NCBI GenBank assembly: GCA_009760855.2
Contig: WPIO01000080.1
Coordinates: 5,001-69,000, forward strand
Origin: Cristatella mucedo
Lineage: Eukaryota; Bryozoa; Phylactolaemata; Cristatellidae
DNA: 64,000 nucleotides
Direction: 5' to 3'
The notes below the pieces were generated by a model that was given only the letters and a program-made list of their open reading frames with translations, searched no databases and was not told the origin of the DNA. How positions within the stretch are numbered: position 1 is the stretch's first letter; every line of letters begins with the position of its first letter. Made by a program: the position numbers and the translations under genes. Positions 45,621 through 56,720 of this stretch are shown piece by piece.

Positions 45621-47073
45621 GCATGTATCCTAACTTGGTTGAAATTTCCCTTGTCTTCTAACACCTAGACGGGACCCTGTATAAGCATCAGCTTGCTCGA
45701 AGTAGTATGAGCCCGTTGGTTAAACTTCGATCAGGTTTAGCTTCGCACGGCCTAGTAGGGCTTGACTTGGCTAAATAAAGCTACAACACGCTTTAGAGCC
45801 AGCTAGCTGATTGGTTGCTAGCAGTCTGGTATTTCGTGACGTTAAGGGCACCATCGGCTCGGACCTAACGTCAACCGAACTCTGGCGGCACCTCAGCGCC
45901 ACATGCTGCTGCGACTGACTATAGCTGCTCGTGCTTGTAGCTCGTGCTACAAGTCGCTGGAGTCGATAAATCACTGATTAATTTATTAATTTGCTACAAG
46001 GTAAGAGTACAGGTACATAACAGGCAATCATAGGAAGCTGAGTGACATGCAGCGCTAGGTAGCTGCCTCGCAGAGCTGACATGCTGCAGCTGCCTTCCTT
46101 TCATTGTCTGCTCTCGGCTGCTACAGCTGCTGCAGGGTACACGGTCACAGTCTGCCTGTCCGAGCCCAGCACGGCTAGCACGGTCCTCTGTCCTCCGCCC
46201 AGTGATAGCCACACAGGCCACTGCAGTCTGTGGCTGCTGTAGGAGAGGACCTGCTGCAGCATCACTCCTCTGCTCCACCTCCCAGGTTTCCAGAAGTTCA
46301 GCTCTGACTCTTTCTGCCTCATTACTTTCTGCCTCACTGACTATTCCTTCGGGCAGTGCTCCCAGGCAGCCATCAGCAGGTGCCCCTCTGACGTCACAGA
46401 CAGGTCGAAGCACTTGACAAGCGTCTTGAAACTACTGGAGGCCGGGCCGAAGTGCAATGCTTTCTGCTCCTCTGCTATAATGAAGAATGCCGGATCTGTG
46501 AATGCAGGCAGAAAAAGAGAGCTGTATGTGCAGAGTGTGTCTGCTCTCTAGCTAGAATGCACGAATATCTCCTATTCATTAGAATATTTCCTATGCTGTA
46601 CGTCAGCGTAGTCAGTGTCAGCGTACATTTGCTATCAGCTGCAAGCACGAGCCATGCTCTGATGGGTTAGAGCACAATGTGTCAATCACATTCTAGTTGT
46701 TGTTAACAGAATAAACGTTTATGGATAAACGGCACATCAAGTCGTTTTCATACCGTCTTTACATATTTGCTGTTAATAAAATAAAATGAGGTTTATATAT
46801 ATATAGTATATAGTTTATATAGTAAAATAATTTTTTTCGTTACTGCCTGAACCTTAAGCAACATGCATTTCTGTATTTTCAGCTTTTCATACGTGGCCTC
46901 AATCTTCCCTCCCTCACCTGTTCATGCCAAGCTAAATCTCAGTGGTTGCAAAACGGCAAGTATAAAGGTACGCAGCACGGCCCATCCATAGTCTTATGAC
47001 TGATTCATGAGGTGTTGCATCACCAGACCAGAGTGTTCTCTACTTGCACAACTATGGAGAATTACATAGGAAG
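45603..47073. repeat. TRIM-propeller duplication, copy 2
   Basis: Collinear with 34381-36473 on the same strand, from TAGACGGGACCCTGTATAAGC to AACTATGGAGAATTACAT. It lacks about 570 bp present in copy 1 (35093-35665), removed between GCTGCAGCATC and CAGGTTTCCAGA. Confidence 0.9.
45994..46495 (-). pseudogene. Deleted copy 2 of the TRIM propeller exon
   Basis: It opens with an intact-looking splice acceptor: minus strand TTTTTCTGCCTGCATTCACAG, then DPAFFIIAEEQKALHFGPAS. Soon after it loses most of the propeller by the internal deletion, and it rejoins the terminal segment (VLSYSSHRLQWPVWLSLGGG in one frame, then the ending at 45994 in another). The deletion is not frame-preserving across all parts, so a full propeller cannot be made. 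No TRIM N-terminal exon is found upstream of it. Copy 2 therefore has the better acceptor but the worse body. Confidence 0.75.
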
Positions 47074-47079
47074 TTTCGT

Positions 47080-47570
47080 CGCTGGACATTAAGTTCGACA
47101 TTAACGTGCACGTAGAAGCGAGCGGGAAAAATAAACGAGACCGAACAATGATCCTAGAGGGTCACCACCACAAGGTCGGTGGGACAGACATTCTTAGTGA
47201 TCACGAGATCTATGATATGGCCACCGACGTGGATGTAAGGATTAACGTGTTGGACCAAAAAAAATTCCCAAGACAGTCAAGAAATGAGCGGACCTGGCTG
47301 TTTATGGGGTTGTCAACGTGAATATTGAAGTCTCCAGCAATCAGTAACGGCCTGTCACACACAAGTATTTTAGCTGGGAACTCCGAAAACTCCTCTATAA
47401 ACAAGTTTAAACAGCCAGCTGGAGGTCTGTATATCAAAACAGTGAGAGGCACTGTCCATGATCACTGGGAGTGGAGCTAGTAGGAAGCAATACGGAAGGC
47501 AAACTACGCATGCCAACTTTCTACAAGAATATAAACCGAAGCATGGTATATGCAGGACAGAAGCAAGATG
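47080..47570 (-). mobile_element. Non-LTR endonuclease (APE-type) fragment
   Basis: The minus frame 47210-47452 contains VLIYRPPAGCLNLFIEEF and LLIAGDFNIHVDNP. The GDFNIH block is the conserved aspartate/asparagine motif of the apurinic-type endonuclease of L2/CR1-like LINEs. FLDCLG and a TLILTS-type block follow; downstream on the same strand lies SDH-like sequence. The reverse transcriptase part is missing here. It begins directly beyond duplication copy 2. Confidence 0.85.
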
Positions 47571-49379
47571 TGCCATGTGTTAACAACACTTTAAAGTAGA
47601 AGCCGCTTCTACTTCTTGACTGTCAGCTGAGTTGGCTCAATCCCCAAGATTTAGTGACATAATAGCCAGCACCAGCGACTATTGCTCTGACATGAAAAAA
47701 TCTTGACATGAAATGTATGCAACATCATTTTCGAAAGCCCGATTTCGAGCTGCACAGAATAAATTCTTTGGCTCTTCAATACTATTTTACTTCATTAATT
47801 TAATGATTTATTTAATATATTTCCTATAAAATGTGTACTATTCATGTGCAAGCATGTGTGTCTTCTTAAAGAGAGGTGAGTGAAAACCTCTGCCTGCCCG
47901 ATCGGTTAGATTACCACAGTGCTTAAGATGATGAGCGGCTCCTAATTTATTTGAACCGATTATAGACATTTCTTGGGTTATGCGTCATCACTAGGCTAAT
48001 TGAATAGGTGGTTAGTCCATTGTTCATTGGCCTTTGAGAGAGTCATTTGCACTTTAGGCTTCGAAGTCACTTGTATTCTATGGCTGCTGCATTACACTCT
48101 TGCCTCTCTGTGGTTATGCAATAGACTGGTCCATGTTAGCAGCATGGACTTGTTATATATATATATAAAATTATGGGCACTATTGATTGCTGCCGTTTGT
48201 TGCAACCATAGACATTATTACGTTATTCGAACGCAGTGTTTGTGCCACTACATTTATAATCTTCTGTTGCAATAACAGCAGCTATACTAGCTCAAAAGAC
48301 TAAGACTGTAATTTGATATGCTTTTACATAACATGGGAGAGGGCAGGCAACAAAAGGCATGCACCTCATGCCAGATGTTGGCTGATACTACTAGTCGAAC
48401 CATCATCAGCTACAGACCATGACTAGAAGCCTACTTAATTTTGGCTCGATTAACCGCAGTATTTCTCCTCTCACCGAGGCCAGCAGTTTGATGGAAACGG
48501 ATGGAAACCTGGACGACTGCTCCTGTCCGACTTCAAAACAACGAGAAGCAGAGGCACAAGAAGCAGCGACCGCGAGAGTGAGCAGCTCGAGTGCCAGCAG
48601 CAAAATCAAGCAGCTCGAGACTCAAAGTTCATGCTGCTGTTTAATTGTGAGTGGTTTATGTTCTCCTGCTGCACTGTCGAATCTCGGTGTGCGTGTTTTA
48701 GTGTTGCATCTGGATGTATCTCAACTCGGAGTACTAATTAAAAAAATGTTTAAGCTGCTACTGACACATTAACAGTGGTATTTTACAATAATTTTTTATC
48801 ACAACTGGCACAGCAAGTTCTCCAGACTAATAAAAAAAGCCTGCTTGTTCCGACCAAAATTGTTGTATTGAACACAATCGGGTACAGTAGAACTAGAAAC
48901 TGCATCAAGGATAGGTTTATGGAGGTAATATCAATACAGCACTACAGATGACTCAATTAGCAAGCATCACATGGTGCTTGAACAAGCCACCATTGATTCT
49001 TGCAACAGAAACATTTGGAACTTTCGACATAAAATCATAGCGGTTGCTGAGTACACAACGGTGAATTGCTCAGGCTTCTGAAATATGACTGCCCATTGTA
49101 TGACCTTGCATGACTTGACAAGATGTTGGACGTTATTATGGGACCTGGAACTAACTGGAAGTCAATAAGCACTCTGTCACGTCATGTCACGATGTAAACG
49201 ATGATGTGATGTGATGTGATGCGACACCAGTATATTCCATTGCAGGCGATCTGCTTTAGCATATATATTATTTAACGAGCTATCACAATACAGAGAAGCC
49301 GCCTCACAAACTCAGTCCTGGTCTCAGTTCCATCGCAATTTTCGAAGCTTTCTCCAAGAGGAACATGCAGCTATGCGGC
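47571..49379. other. No gene recognised; downstream of the nephrocystin gene
   Basis: A 117-codon plus frame at 48419-48772 (serine and alanine rich, no known domain) is not supported by anything else. GATGTGATGTGATGTGATG repeats lie near 49200. The 3' untranslated region and polyadenylation site of the minus-strand NPHP1 gene should lie here, but I could not place a clear AATAAA signal close to the stop. Confidence 0.4.
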
Positions 49380-49547
49380 CTAGTCGTTGGCAGCAGTGAG
49401 ATGTAAGCAGTATGGCCCAATGATGGAGTACGCCAGCTCGGACATGTCAATAGGCTCAAAAGCTATGTCCGGCGACAGCAGGCTAGCCAACGTACTCTTC
49501 TTGCTACTGATCAACTGCAGGCTTTTGTCAATCACGAGTTGTCGAGC
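49380..49547 (-). CDS. NPHP1: NPHP1 terminal coding exon (exon 12 as numbered here)
   Basis: The acceptor is TTGGACACAG/GCTCGA on the minus strand. The exon encodes ARQLVIDKSLQLI, then LASLLSPDIAFEPIDMSE and LAYSIIG, and ends with a stop at 49380. The LLSPD...EP.D.SE...Y pattern is the C-terminal signature of nephrocystin-1. After this signature the last dozen residues (CLHLTAAND) differ from what I recall in vertebrates. Phase 0 matches the previous exon. Confidence 0.8.
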   Translation of the reverse strand, partial: ARQLVIDKSLQLISSKKSTLASLLSPDIAFEPIDMSELAYSIIGPYCLHLTAAND

Positions 49548-50656
49548 CTGTGTCCAACATATGCCATAAATCAAGGAGTAAAACGAAATAGCAAGCTGAT
49601 CAAAAAAGCAGCAAAAGCGAGCACTGGCTTAATTAATAATTACAAACAAAATGGGTCGGAACTTGGATTGGCATACAACAGAACCTCCTTTGGGCAAGCC
49701 AATTTGACAGAAAAAAAGGATGCATCAAAATTAGAATTAAATCGTGGTTTCGGCAACACAGACAGAAGTGCATAAAATTTGTGGCAAAGTTTTCATGATT
49801 CAACAATTTGCCTTGTTTTTTAGTGTTGCCTTTATTATTTGGCGCTTTTGAAGATAGTATGGTCTCGGAACAAATTATGCTGCGGCACAAGAGGCAATGG
49901 ATGTACAATCCCGCCTCCGATTAGATCACTGGCCAGCACAGTGAGAGGCTGGCACAGATTGCTCTTCAGCAACTAGGTAATATTGTAATAGTCTCAAGTA
50001 AGAGGGCTAGAAAACCAACGGTGGTCAATCACCACCAGAAATTATGAAGATTTTTAGTGGGCATGTGCTTGAAATATCAGATTCGAGTGACAGAAACAAG
50101 CAGGTTGGGCCATTTCATTCGACAAAAGGACTCTTCGAGCATGTAAAACAGTATCAATCGGCTGCCTACTTTAGCTAAAAAGTAGATTCTCAAAAGTTGA
50201 CCATGCGAAGCTGCTGTCAAAACAATTATAAGCAAACTAAGTTAGACGGTCTACGAGAAGATTGGACTTTACGAAAAACATTAGTACAAGCCGACTTTGG
50301 CATTTTAATGCTAGCGTATCGTCTCCTTGCAAAATGCATACTCTTTATGTTGGTGCTGTGTACCATTAGCATGAGTGGTACATCTACTGCTAATCTCGCT
50401 CAAACAAGTAAAACCATGAGCCATCCACCGGAACTGGTGGCAAACAATTCCAAGAGTTCGGCTTCAGCATCACCCAAGCTTAACCAATTTAGTCAGACCC
50501 TGACATATCCGGCATTAAGTTGCAACACAAAGGAATTACTACAGGCCTTATACACATACATGCGTCAAACCAATTAAATAGCCAATCACAGATGAATGAC
50601 AGGACGCTGGCAGCGCCTGAGGTTTTTCATAATAAAATTATAGAAAAAATGAATAC

Positions 50657-50773
50657 CTGTTCGCTCGCACCGTTATCGTGAACATAATCAGTAAGGACAT
50701 GCAGATGCATTAGTGGGTAAACCCACTCCATAAAAACTTGCTGCAGCTGCCATGTCATGACGTTCAGGTCTTG
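50657..50773 (-). CDS. NPHP1: NPHP1 exon 11
   Basis: The probable acceptor is GGTTGTTGTAG/CAAGAC and the donor is GAACAG/GTATTC. It encodes 39 codons: QDLNVMTWQLQQVFMEWVYP, LMHLHVLTDYVHD, NGASEQ. It aligns without gaps with the vertebrate segment before the C-terminal signature (hydrophobic spacing and VLPLLHS-like PLMHLH). Alternative acceptors twelve or more codons downstream would also keep frame, so the 5' border is less sure than the 3' border. Confidence 0.75.
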
Positions 50774-51284
50774 CTACAACAACCACAACCCATACATGTT
50801 ACAGGATCCTGCAGTCTATGGATGAAGTAAACAGCTCAGACTCATAGCAGTGACACTCTGATCACACTCACTAAAAGACAAACATTTGTGTCCCTACTGC
50901 TCCTGGCTACCTAACAAAAATCTGTGCAATTCGGTCAAAAAGAGCATGCCAGCAGCACCACCTTCACGTAAATTACATTGAACGTGATCCAGATGGCCAG
51001 GTATCAGATATCCTCTCTTGAAGAAAGGTGAGCAGTAGCCCAGAAGTTAATGCAGTATTTTATAAAATAATTTCAATAACATACCACAAAATAGGTGAGT
51101 GCACGGGAGGCTCTTCATTAATAACGCCGGGCTTCATAATCTTTATTCTCTTTTTGCATAGCACATTGTTATGAGAGGCGGTATGTATATTTTTCTAGGA
51201 TTCCTTAGTCGACAGTTTTTACATGCTTAAGGTTAGTCAAAGGCAGTAACAATCAGCTATCAAAAGAATCTAGCTTCATTTTAT

Positions 51285-51372
51285 TAATAATAATAATAAT
51301 GCACTTGATAAAGCGCCCTCAGAGAACTTAACCTCTCTATAGGCGCTTTACATTTGCTGCAAAGGGATTTAT
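51285..51372 (-). mobile_element. LINE-A tail in NPHP1 intron
   Basis: On the plus strand: AATAATAATAATAATGCACTTG, then ATAAAGCGCCCTCAGAGAACTT and GGCGCTTTACATTTGCTGCA, the reversed LINE-A 3' hairpin. It is only the last 90 bp of the element. Confidence 0.8.
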
Positions 51373-53499
51373 ATGCATCCTTCCTTAGGCATCTTTCCTT
51401 AATAGCTACAATTCATAAAATTGTGGGTTGCAGGGTAAGTGTACAAAAATTAAGCGTTTAGCCTGATGAGCTATTATGGATAAGCTGTGGATATCTTTGG
51501 GGTTATATATGCACATTTTTCATCAGCAACATTTAGTTGCCTCGTTGCCATTTTCAATTTAATGAAGATGAGAATAGACACGGAGCTGTAGTTACTTGTT
51601 TAGGCTAATGCATAAATGAATAGTCATTCCAAATGCATAAATCTCACGGCTATGGGTCATTTGTAATTAATAATTATGCCAATAAAGGGCATCATTTACT
51701 ACTAGGGCACTTATCAGGGCATGCAGATATGGGGACCGACTTTACAAAAAACTGACTCCGTTCAGACATAATTCTGCAACTAATATCTGCCGTGGCCTAG
51801 GATAAGATTTTAAAATTTTATCCATTTTATCTATGCCGAGTTGGTTTCACGGTTTGAGAGCAGTACAATGAACATTAAATACTAAATCAATATTAAATAT
51901 TAATATTATATAGTGTACTAGCTGCCGCACTCGATGGCATAAGGTCAAAGCAAGTCAATCTTAGCACTCAATGCAGGCGATAGGCACAAAGCACCACTTC
52001 CAACACTAAAACAGAGCATGATCACAAAGCAGCCTTGTGAAGTCAGCAAAATGCATCTACACATGACAGAAAAAATAAATATGTGTGTGCACACGTCCTT
52101 TCAGACAGCTAGCACAAATGTGGCTGGGTGGGTGCATTACCGTGTGAAACTTACCTGATAAATTGTATTCGAATATAAAACAAAATATGCTAAAATAGAG
52201 CTCTTTGAACTTTTTAATGTGGCTTATCAGCAGCCAAAGCTCAACCAAATGCCAAAAAAACTAAAGAAAGCTAAAATTATAAAACCGAATAAAAAAACTC
52301 TGAGCAAAATATAGCAGTGCAGGCTTCTCGTGTCGGTGTATCCATATATCCACGAAATTACCTTTTATTTTCAGATCAGCAGTCATTTAATTTCATTCTA
52401 GTACAGTGTGTTGTGGTAGTGTTTGAGTGTGTGAGTAAGTGTGAACGACAGTGTGAATGAATGAAGTCTTCACATCGCCATGCAACTTACACATTAATCT
52501 GTATCGAATATAACATCAAATGAACATGTAAACAGAGAAAGCAGCAGTCCTCTTTAACCGGTACCTGATATGGCAGGATGTCAATTATAAAGGCGCCAAC
52601 ATCAACTGAAGCCACGGCTCTGTTAGACTGTTAATGTCAGACAGTTGGCAGCATAACGACATTAGACAAATGTGTCAAATAATAGTTATTTATACGCACG
52701 ATTTGCTTTTGGCTCTAGAAATCATCGGTAAGTTCTTCTCTATCTGTTTAAAAGCATTACTAAAGGAATCCATAGCAATCATTTGCAAGATCACAGTAGT
52801 CGAAGAGTATGTACTGATATTGCGATAACAACGGCTTCCATTTACGAAAGTGAACTTCGGATAATAGTGCTTCAGCTAGTAGTGCAGACTTATCAAAACA
52901 GTACCAGGATTTCGCTGCCATAACTGTAGCTGCAGATAGTGGTCAGAGGTGTGGTGAGGGGTCGCGAAAAACGTGGTGGTGCAGTGGTGAGCTGTGGTTG
53001 CAGGAAGAAGTCGCGCTTTGCTGAAGCATCAGAGTAGCCAGCAGGAGTGATATCGAGGCACATTAGGCAGACTGTGCGGACAGGGTGCAGGCACACTCCA
53101 TACTGCAATGAGTGAACAGAGGTCATGACTCGGGTAGGTCACGACTCAGCGACTCACATCAGTACTAGCTCCGATGCTGCTATGCTGTGCCGACTGCAAA
53201 CAGCAGGAGCCACGCATAACAGGATGTACTTGCATTCAAACGACCTATGTGAGGGCTGTGCTCGTCGGCAAGCACAGCTTCGCAGCAATTGCATTGGTAG
53301 TAGCAGAAGCATCACGACCAAATATAGGAAAATCTAGTTAAATTAGTAGTATAGTTTAGCTATAGTAGTATAGTTATAGTTAAGCTTAGGACAAGTTCAA
53401 ATTCATACACCTTCATTAGCAGGCCCACTCGTGCTCTGTGCCTGCTGCTGTGCACACAGCCTGCACTCTACCTGCACGGGCATCCATCTGCACTTTTGT
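51373..53499. other. NPHP1 intron sequence without a further recognised feature
   Basis: Between exon 11 and exon 10 the sequence is AT-rich. A minus-strand frame at 52893-53126 begins after a passable acceptor (ACTCATTGCAG) but does not fit the NPHP1 phase chain or content, so I leave it out. Confidence 0.4.
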
Positions 53500-53630
53500 T
53501 CCTATGAGAGAGAAAGAGAGAGAAGAGAACGAGAGAGACAAAGACAGAAAGAAAGGCAGAGAGAGAGACCAATAGTGACACATACCGAGACAGAGCAGAT
53601 AGAGATAGAAACAGAGAGAAAGAATAAAAA
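53500..53630. repeat. GA-rich simple repeat beside NPHP1 exon 10
   Basis: Imperfect GAGAGA, GAAAGA and GACAGA runs. On the gene strand this is a CT-rich tract beginning about 50 bp downstream of the exon 10 donor. The open frames through it (53431-53736 plus, 53468-53752 minus) are low-complexity. Confidence 0.85.
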
Positions 53631-53680
53631 AGAGACGAAGCAGCAGCAGCTCCAGCACAGTGGAAAGAATAGCGACAAAC

Positions 53681-53725
53681 CTTGTTTAGATGACGAGAAG
53701 TCTGCAGTTTATCAATCCACGAGCT
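53681..53725 (-). CDS. NPHP1: NPHP1 exon 10 (45-bp exon)
   Basis: A strong acceptor, CTATTTTTATTTTTCAG/AGCTCG, and a donor, AACAAG/GTTTGT, bound fifteen codons: SSWIDKLQTSRHLNK. The SSW start followed by a basic, polar stretch matches the position after the MDALR segment in vertebrate NPHP1. Both borders are in phase 0. Confidence 0.8.
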
Positions 53726-53934
53726 CTGAAAAATAAAAATAGATTTAGTCACAGTATATGTCCTTAGATTTTCTTAATTAACATGACCAGCACGCAAATT
53801 GAAAGCAACAGCATTCATGCTCAGTGAGCAAACCAAATGTGTTTACCTCCACATCAGCATTTGAAGAACGTGTGAATAGGAGAGCTGAGTACAAAGATTT
53901 AAAAAAAGTCGGGTTGAGCTATAGGCATAGCACA

Positions 53935-54085
53935 TTTGACTCAGAAATTGATAAATTAACGCCCAAAATTGGCTCTTCCAGCATATCTCCTGTCGAATCT
54001 GCGCACAATCTGGGTGTCCTGTTCTAAAGTGACCTTTCACTAGACAATCGCATCTGCTCAACAGTCAAGTCTGCCTACTTTCAGA
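53935..54085 (+). mobile_element. LINE-A reverse transcriptase fragment in NPHP1 intron
   Basis: The plus frame near 53940-54027 reads LTPKIGSSSISPVESAHNLG, followed by the changed SDLSLDNRI and STVKSAYF segment, matching LINE-A at 41955-42090. It stops abruptly at GAAGAGAGAGAG. Confidence 0.8.
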
Positions 54086-54181
54086 AGAAGAGAGAGAGAA
54101 AGAGAGGAACATCTAGCAAATGCAATCAAATGTGCGACAATGGCATTGCCCAACTATCAGAACTACTCCCTAAATATACTA

Positions 54182-54348
54182 GCTGATTTAACTGCCTCTT
54201 TTGTATAGTGACAGAAGAGTCTAGACGACTAGCACCACTGCTTGCAGCAGCAATAAAAGATTACCCACCGCAGGATTCGAATGCACGACCTCGGGACCGA
54301 GGTCATGAAAAGCAACCGCCTTACCTAGTGTGCCATCACGGCACTCCC
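54182..54348 (-). mobile_element. SINE-B copy in NPHP1 intron
   Basis: Reversed, it has the head GTGCCGTGATGGCAC, AGGTAAGGCGGTTGC, CATGACCTCGGTCC and a box B GCATTCGAATCC-like stretch. The tail ends in CAGTTAAATCAGCT. It separates the two LINE-A pieces at 53935 and 54349. Confidence 0.75.
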
Positions 54349-54775
54349 TAACCAGGCTAGACATCGTGCCACCTGCTTTTCTGAAACAAATCATTCAGCT
54401 ATACCTGGTACGAACCTCAAATCCTTTGGAGACCATGCCTTTAGTTCGTATGGTCCCAAAGCCTGGAACTCACTCCGACTGACATCATGACATCCCCCAC
54501 GACTAGACAAAAATGCGCCTGTTTTTGACAGCACTTGGTGGATCCTTGTCATCTGTCTTTATGTGCTTGTGCAGGCTGACACTATGCATGCTGCCACTAA
54601 CCAGTTACATGCTGCTACTGTCCATGTCACCCTAACCATGTTATATTCTTTGACATTGTGCATGTTACCACTAACCGTTTCATCCTGCTTCCTTTACAAT
54701 ATATGTAAAGTGCCTAGAAAGTTCTCTGCAGGTGCTACGCAAATGCATTATTGTTGTTATCATTATCTAGCATGA
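54349..54775 (+). mobile_element. LINE-A 3' end in NPHP1 intron
   Basis: CTAACCAGGCTAGACATCGTG, TTTGGAGACCATGCC, CCCAAAGCCTGGAACTC, the 3' UTR and GTAAAGTGCCTAGAAAG...GGTGCTACGCAAATGCATTATT follow in LINE-A order with many differences. Confidence 0.8.
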
Positions 54776-54934
54776 ACAGAGCACTTAAAGCATTAACATG
54801 AAATGTGCACTAAACCATTACCAGGTAAGCACACAAAGTATACATGAAAAAGGAGACTTTTTAGAGTTAAGTCTTTAGTCTGTTAAGATTCAGGGTTCAG
54901 CTGAGCAGAACAAATGCGCCTTTGGATGGGATAC

Positions 54935-55215
54935 CGTGCCATCTGCTTGTATGCTCATAGCCTCAAGCCTGAAACTCACTTCCGATTGATGTCACGACAT
55001 CCCATGACTTGAACAACATTTAAAAAGCAGCAACAAACCAACCAGTAACTCACAGTATTTGCTTGGTCCGTTAGAATTATTCTTTGTGTGCTTATGCATG
55101 CTGATAGCGCCTGTGCTACCATTAACCAATAGACATGCTTCCTATTTAGCATAGATAGTGTCTAGAAAGAGATTGAGTCCTCCTAGTACACAATATAAAT
55201 GTATTATCATCCTTA
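54935..55215 (+). mobile_element. Second, older LINE-A 3' end
   Basis: GCCTGAAACTCACTTCCGAT, TCACGACATCCCATGACTTG and ATTTAAAAAGCAG continue to GTGTCTAGAAAGAGATTGAG and a weak ATT tail. It is more diverged than its neighbour. Confidence 0.7.
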
Positions 55216-55329
55216 CTATTTTATTCTACACATGCTGAGCGATGGTGCATGCTACAGCCTGTTTGAGCTGTAGCTGCTGCTGCCTCAGCAGAAAGCTGCA
55301 GCAGCAGCGCCATTGAATGTCGGGAATCT

Positions 55330-55437
55330 AGGTATTGCTGTCTAATTCGGGCCACCTGGATCGCACCCACGACCTGGGTCTATGTGACAAGCAGTCTTTA
55401 TCATATGAGCATCATGCTATAATTACTGTGCTGCCGC
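55330..55437 (-). mobile_element. SINE-B-like tRNA-derived copy
   Basis: Reversed, it reads GTGCGGCAGCACAGTAATT, GATGCTCATATGAT, CCCAGGTCGTGGGTGCGATCC (box B-like), then GGCCCGAATT. It ends 16 bp from exon 9. Confidence 0.55.
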
Positions 55438-55452
55438 ACAGAATGTAATTAC

Positions 55453-55526
55453 CCGTAGTACGTCCATCAGGTCCGGCTGCTCGACGGCTGATGGGAAATG
55501 CACGAGGAATGGCTTGAAAGTCATCT
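55453..55526 (-). CDS. NPHP1: NPHP1 exon 9
   Basis: The acceptor is TTTCGTTGACCGTTTCAG/AGATGA and the donor is CTACGG/GTAATT. It encodes EMTFKPFLVHFPSAVEQPDL followed by MDVLR. The FLxxFPxxxEQPDxMDxLR pattern is closely similar to the vertebrate protein. Phases are 1 in and 0 out. Confidence 0.85.
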
Positions 55527-55984
55527 CTGAAACGGTCAACGAAAGGGTGGGCAGCAGGGCACAGGGTGGCCAGCCTCGAGGTCTGTCACGTGAGGGGCAG
55601 ACACACAATATCATTGCACGTTTGCATGCACATTCACATTCCCACGTACACCACCATTACATGTTAGTAACGAAAGTCGTGCATGTCGTGCAACGTCTAC
55701 TATTGCAATAACATAATAATAATAATAATATAATATCTCCCGAGCATGCACTATTAAAACCAGTGTCCACTTTCGTAACTGTGCGAGTAACTTGCGAGTG
55801 CCGGGATGGTTGCCTGAATAGGTTCGTTTACCTTCGACCGGCAGCAAGTAAGCTTTTTCCTCCATTAATACACACGATGCCCGGTCTCCCTGTGCATCTT
55901 CACCTTTGACAGAGTAATGGGATGCCATTAATCAACTTGTTGACTTGACATGTATGGGCATTCATTCATACTTCATTCATTGAT

Positions 55985-56155
55985 TTATTAGCCGTGACGG
56001 CACACTAGGTAAGGTGGTTGCTTTTCACGACCTCGATTTCGAGGTCGTGGGTTCGAATCCTGCAGCGGGTGCTTCTTTATCGCCACTGCAGGCGGTGGCG
56101 ATAGCCGTAAAGGCTTTTCTATTGCTATACAATAGAGGCTGCTAAATCACCTAGT
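55985..56155 (+). mobile_element. SINE-B copy with canonical box B
   Basis: The tRNA-like head reads GCCGTGACGGCACACTAGG, AAGGTGGTTGC, CACGACCTCGATTTCGAGGT and CGTGGGTTCGAATCC. The last part contains the exact box B consensus GGTTCGAATCC. A non-tRNA body (CACTGCAGGCGGTGGCGATAG, ATAGAGGCTGCTAAATCACC) follows. It is not a tRNA gene, because the acceptor stem does not close and the same body recurs at 45482 and 54182. Confidence 0.75.
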
Positions 56156-56159
56156 GTTT

Positions 56160-56648
56160 TTTTTGTTGAAGTTCTTGTGCTGACCCACAAGGCCCACGAC
56201 GGCTTGGCTCCTTCGTACCTAGCTGAACTGCTGCACCAGTTTCAGCCTCTTTGCACCCTCAGGTCCTGTGAGGACAATAAATTAGCTGTCCAATTACTCC
56301 GCTTAAAGACCGTTGGCGACAGAAGCTTTTGCTCAAAAGGTCCTAGGCTGTGGAACTCGGTTCCACAATTCTTACGCAACGACAACTACTCTCTTGCTGC
56401 CGACTATGGCCCATCCTTTTCAGCGATCCTGAGCTGCTACTTCCATGCTACTCACTATCTCAACTGCTCTCCTCACTCTACTATGCTTCCCACTTTCTCT
56501 TTGTTTCGTGAGACGAAGTCTGTTGGCTACAGAATGAGTACCGAAAGCCGCTTAGGCTGTGAGTGTGTGCGTTATACAAAACTCTCCTTCGTGACACCCA
56601 CATAGTCTTAACGTTTTGTGGAGTTACAGACAGAGATACATTACATTA
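56160..56648 (+). mobile_element. LINE-B C-terminal reverse transcriptase and 3' end in NPHP1 intron
   Basis: The frame 56177-56605 reads LTHKAHDGLAPSYLAELLHQ, then LLRLKTVGDRSFCSKG, PRLWNSVPQFLRNDNYS. This is the usual C-terminal end of an L2/CR1-like enzyme (residues after the catalytic domain). The 3' end is GTGGAGTTACAGACAGAGATACATTAC. It is the best preserved LINE-B copy in the window. It abuts the SINE-B copy on its left. Confidence 0.85.
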
Positions 56649-56720
56649 AATTGATCAAGGAAATATAAGAAAATGATGCCTTGGGTCGAGCGATCACGAC
56701 CTCGTGACATTTGCACTGAC

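Noticed and set aside
48419-48772. 117-codon serine-rich plus frame
   Set aside because: Low complexity, no domain and no supporting signals. It may be chance.
50197-50577. 126-codon plus frame with a hydrophobic stretch
   Set aside because: It lies in an NPHP1 intron on the opposite strand, with no recognisable family, splice or promoter evidence.
52893-53126. Minus-strand frame after a passable acceptor, considered as an extra NPHP1 exon
   Set aside because: Exons 10 and 11 already join in phase 0 and align without a gap to the remembered vertebrate protein. The frame has no similarity to it and no good donor in phase.
55989-56080. Possible tRNA gene (perfect box B GGTTCGAATCC)
   Set aside because: The ends do not pair into an acceptor stem, and the same head is followed by the same body at 45482 and 54182, so it is a tRNA-derived SINE.
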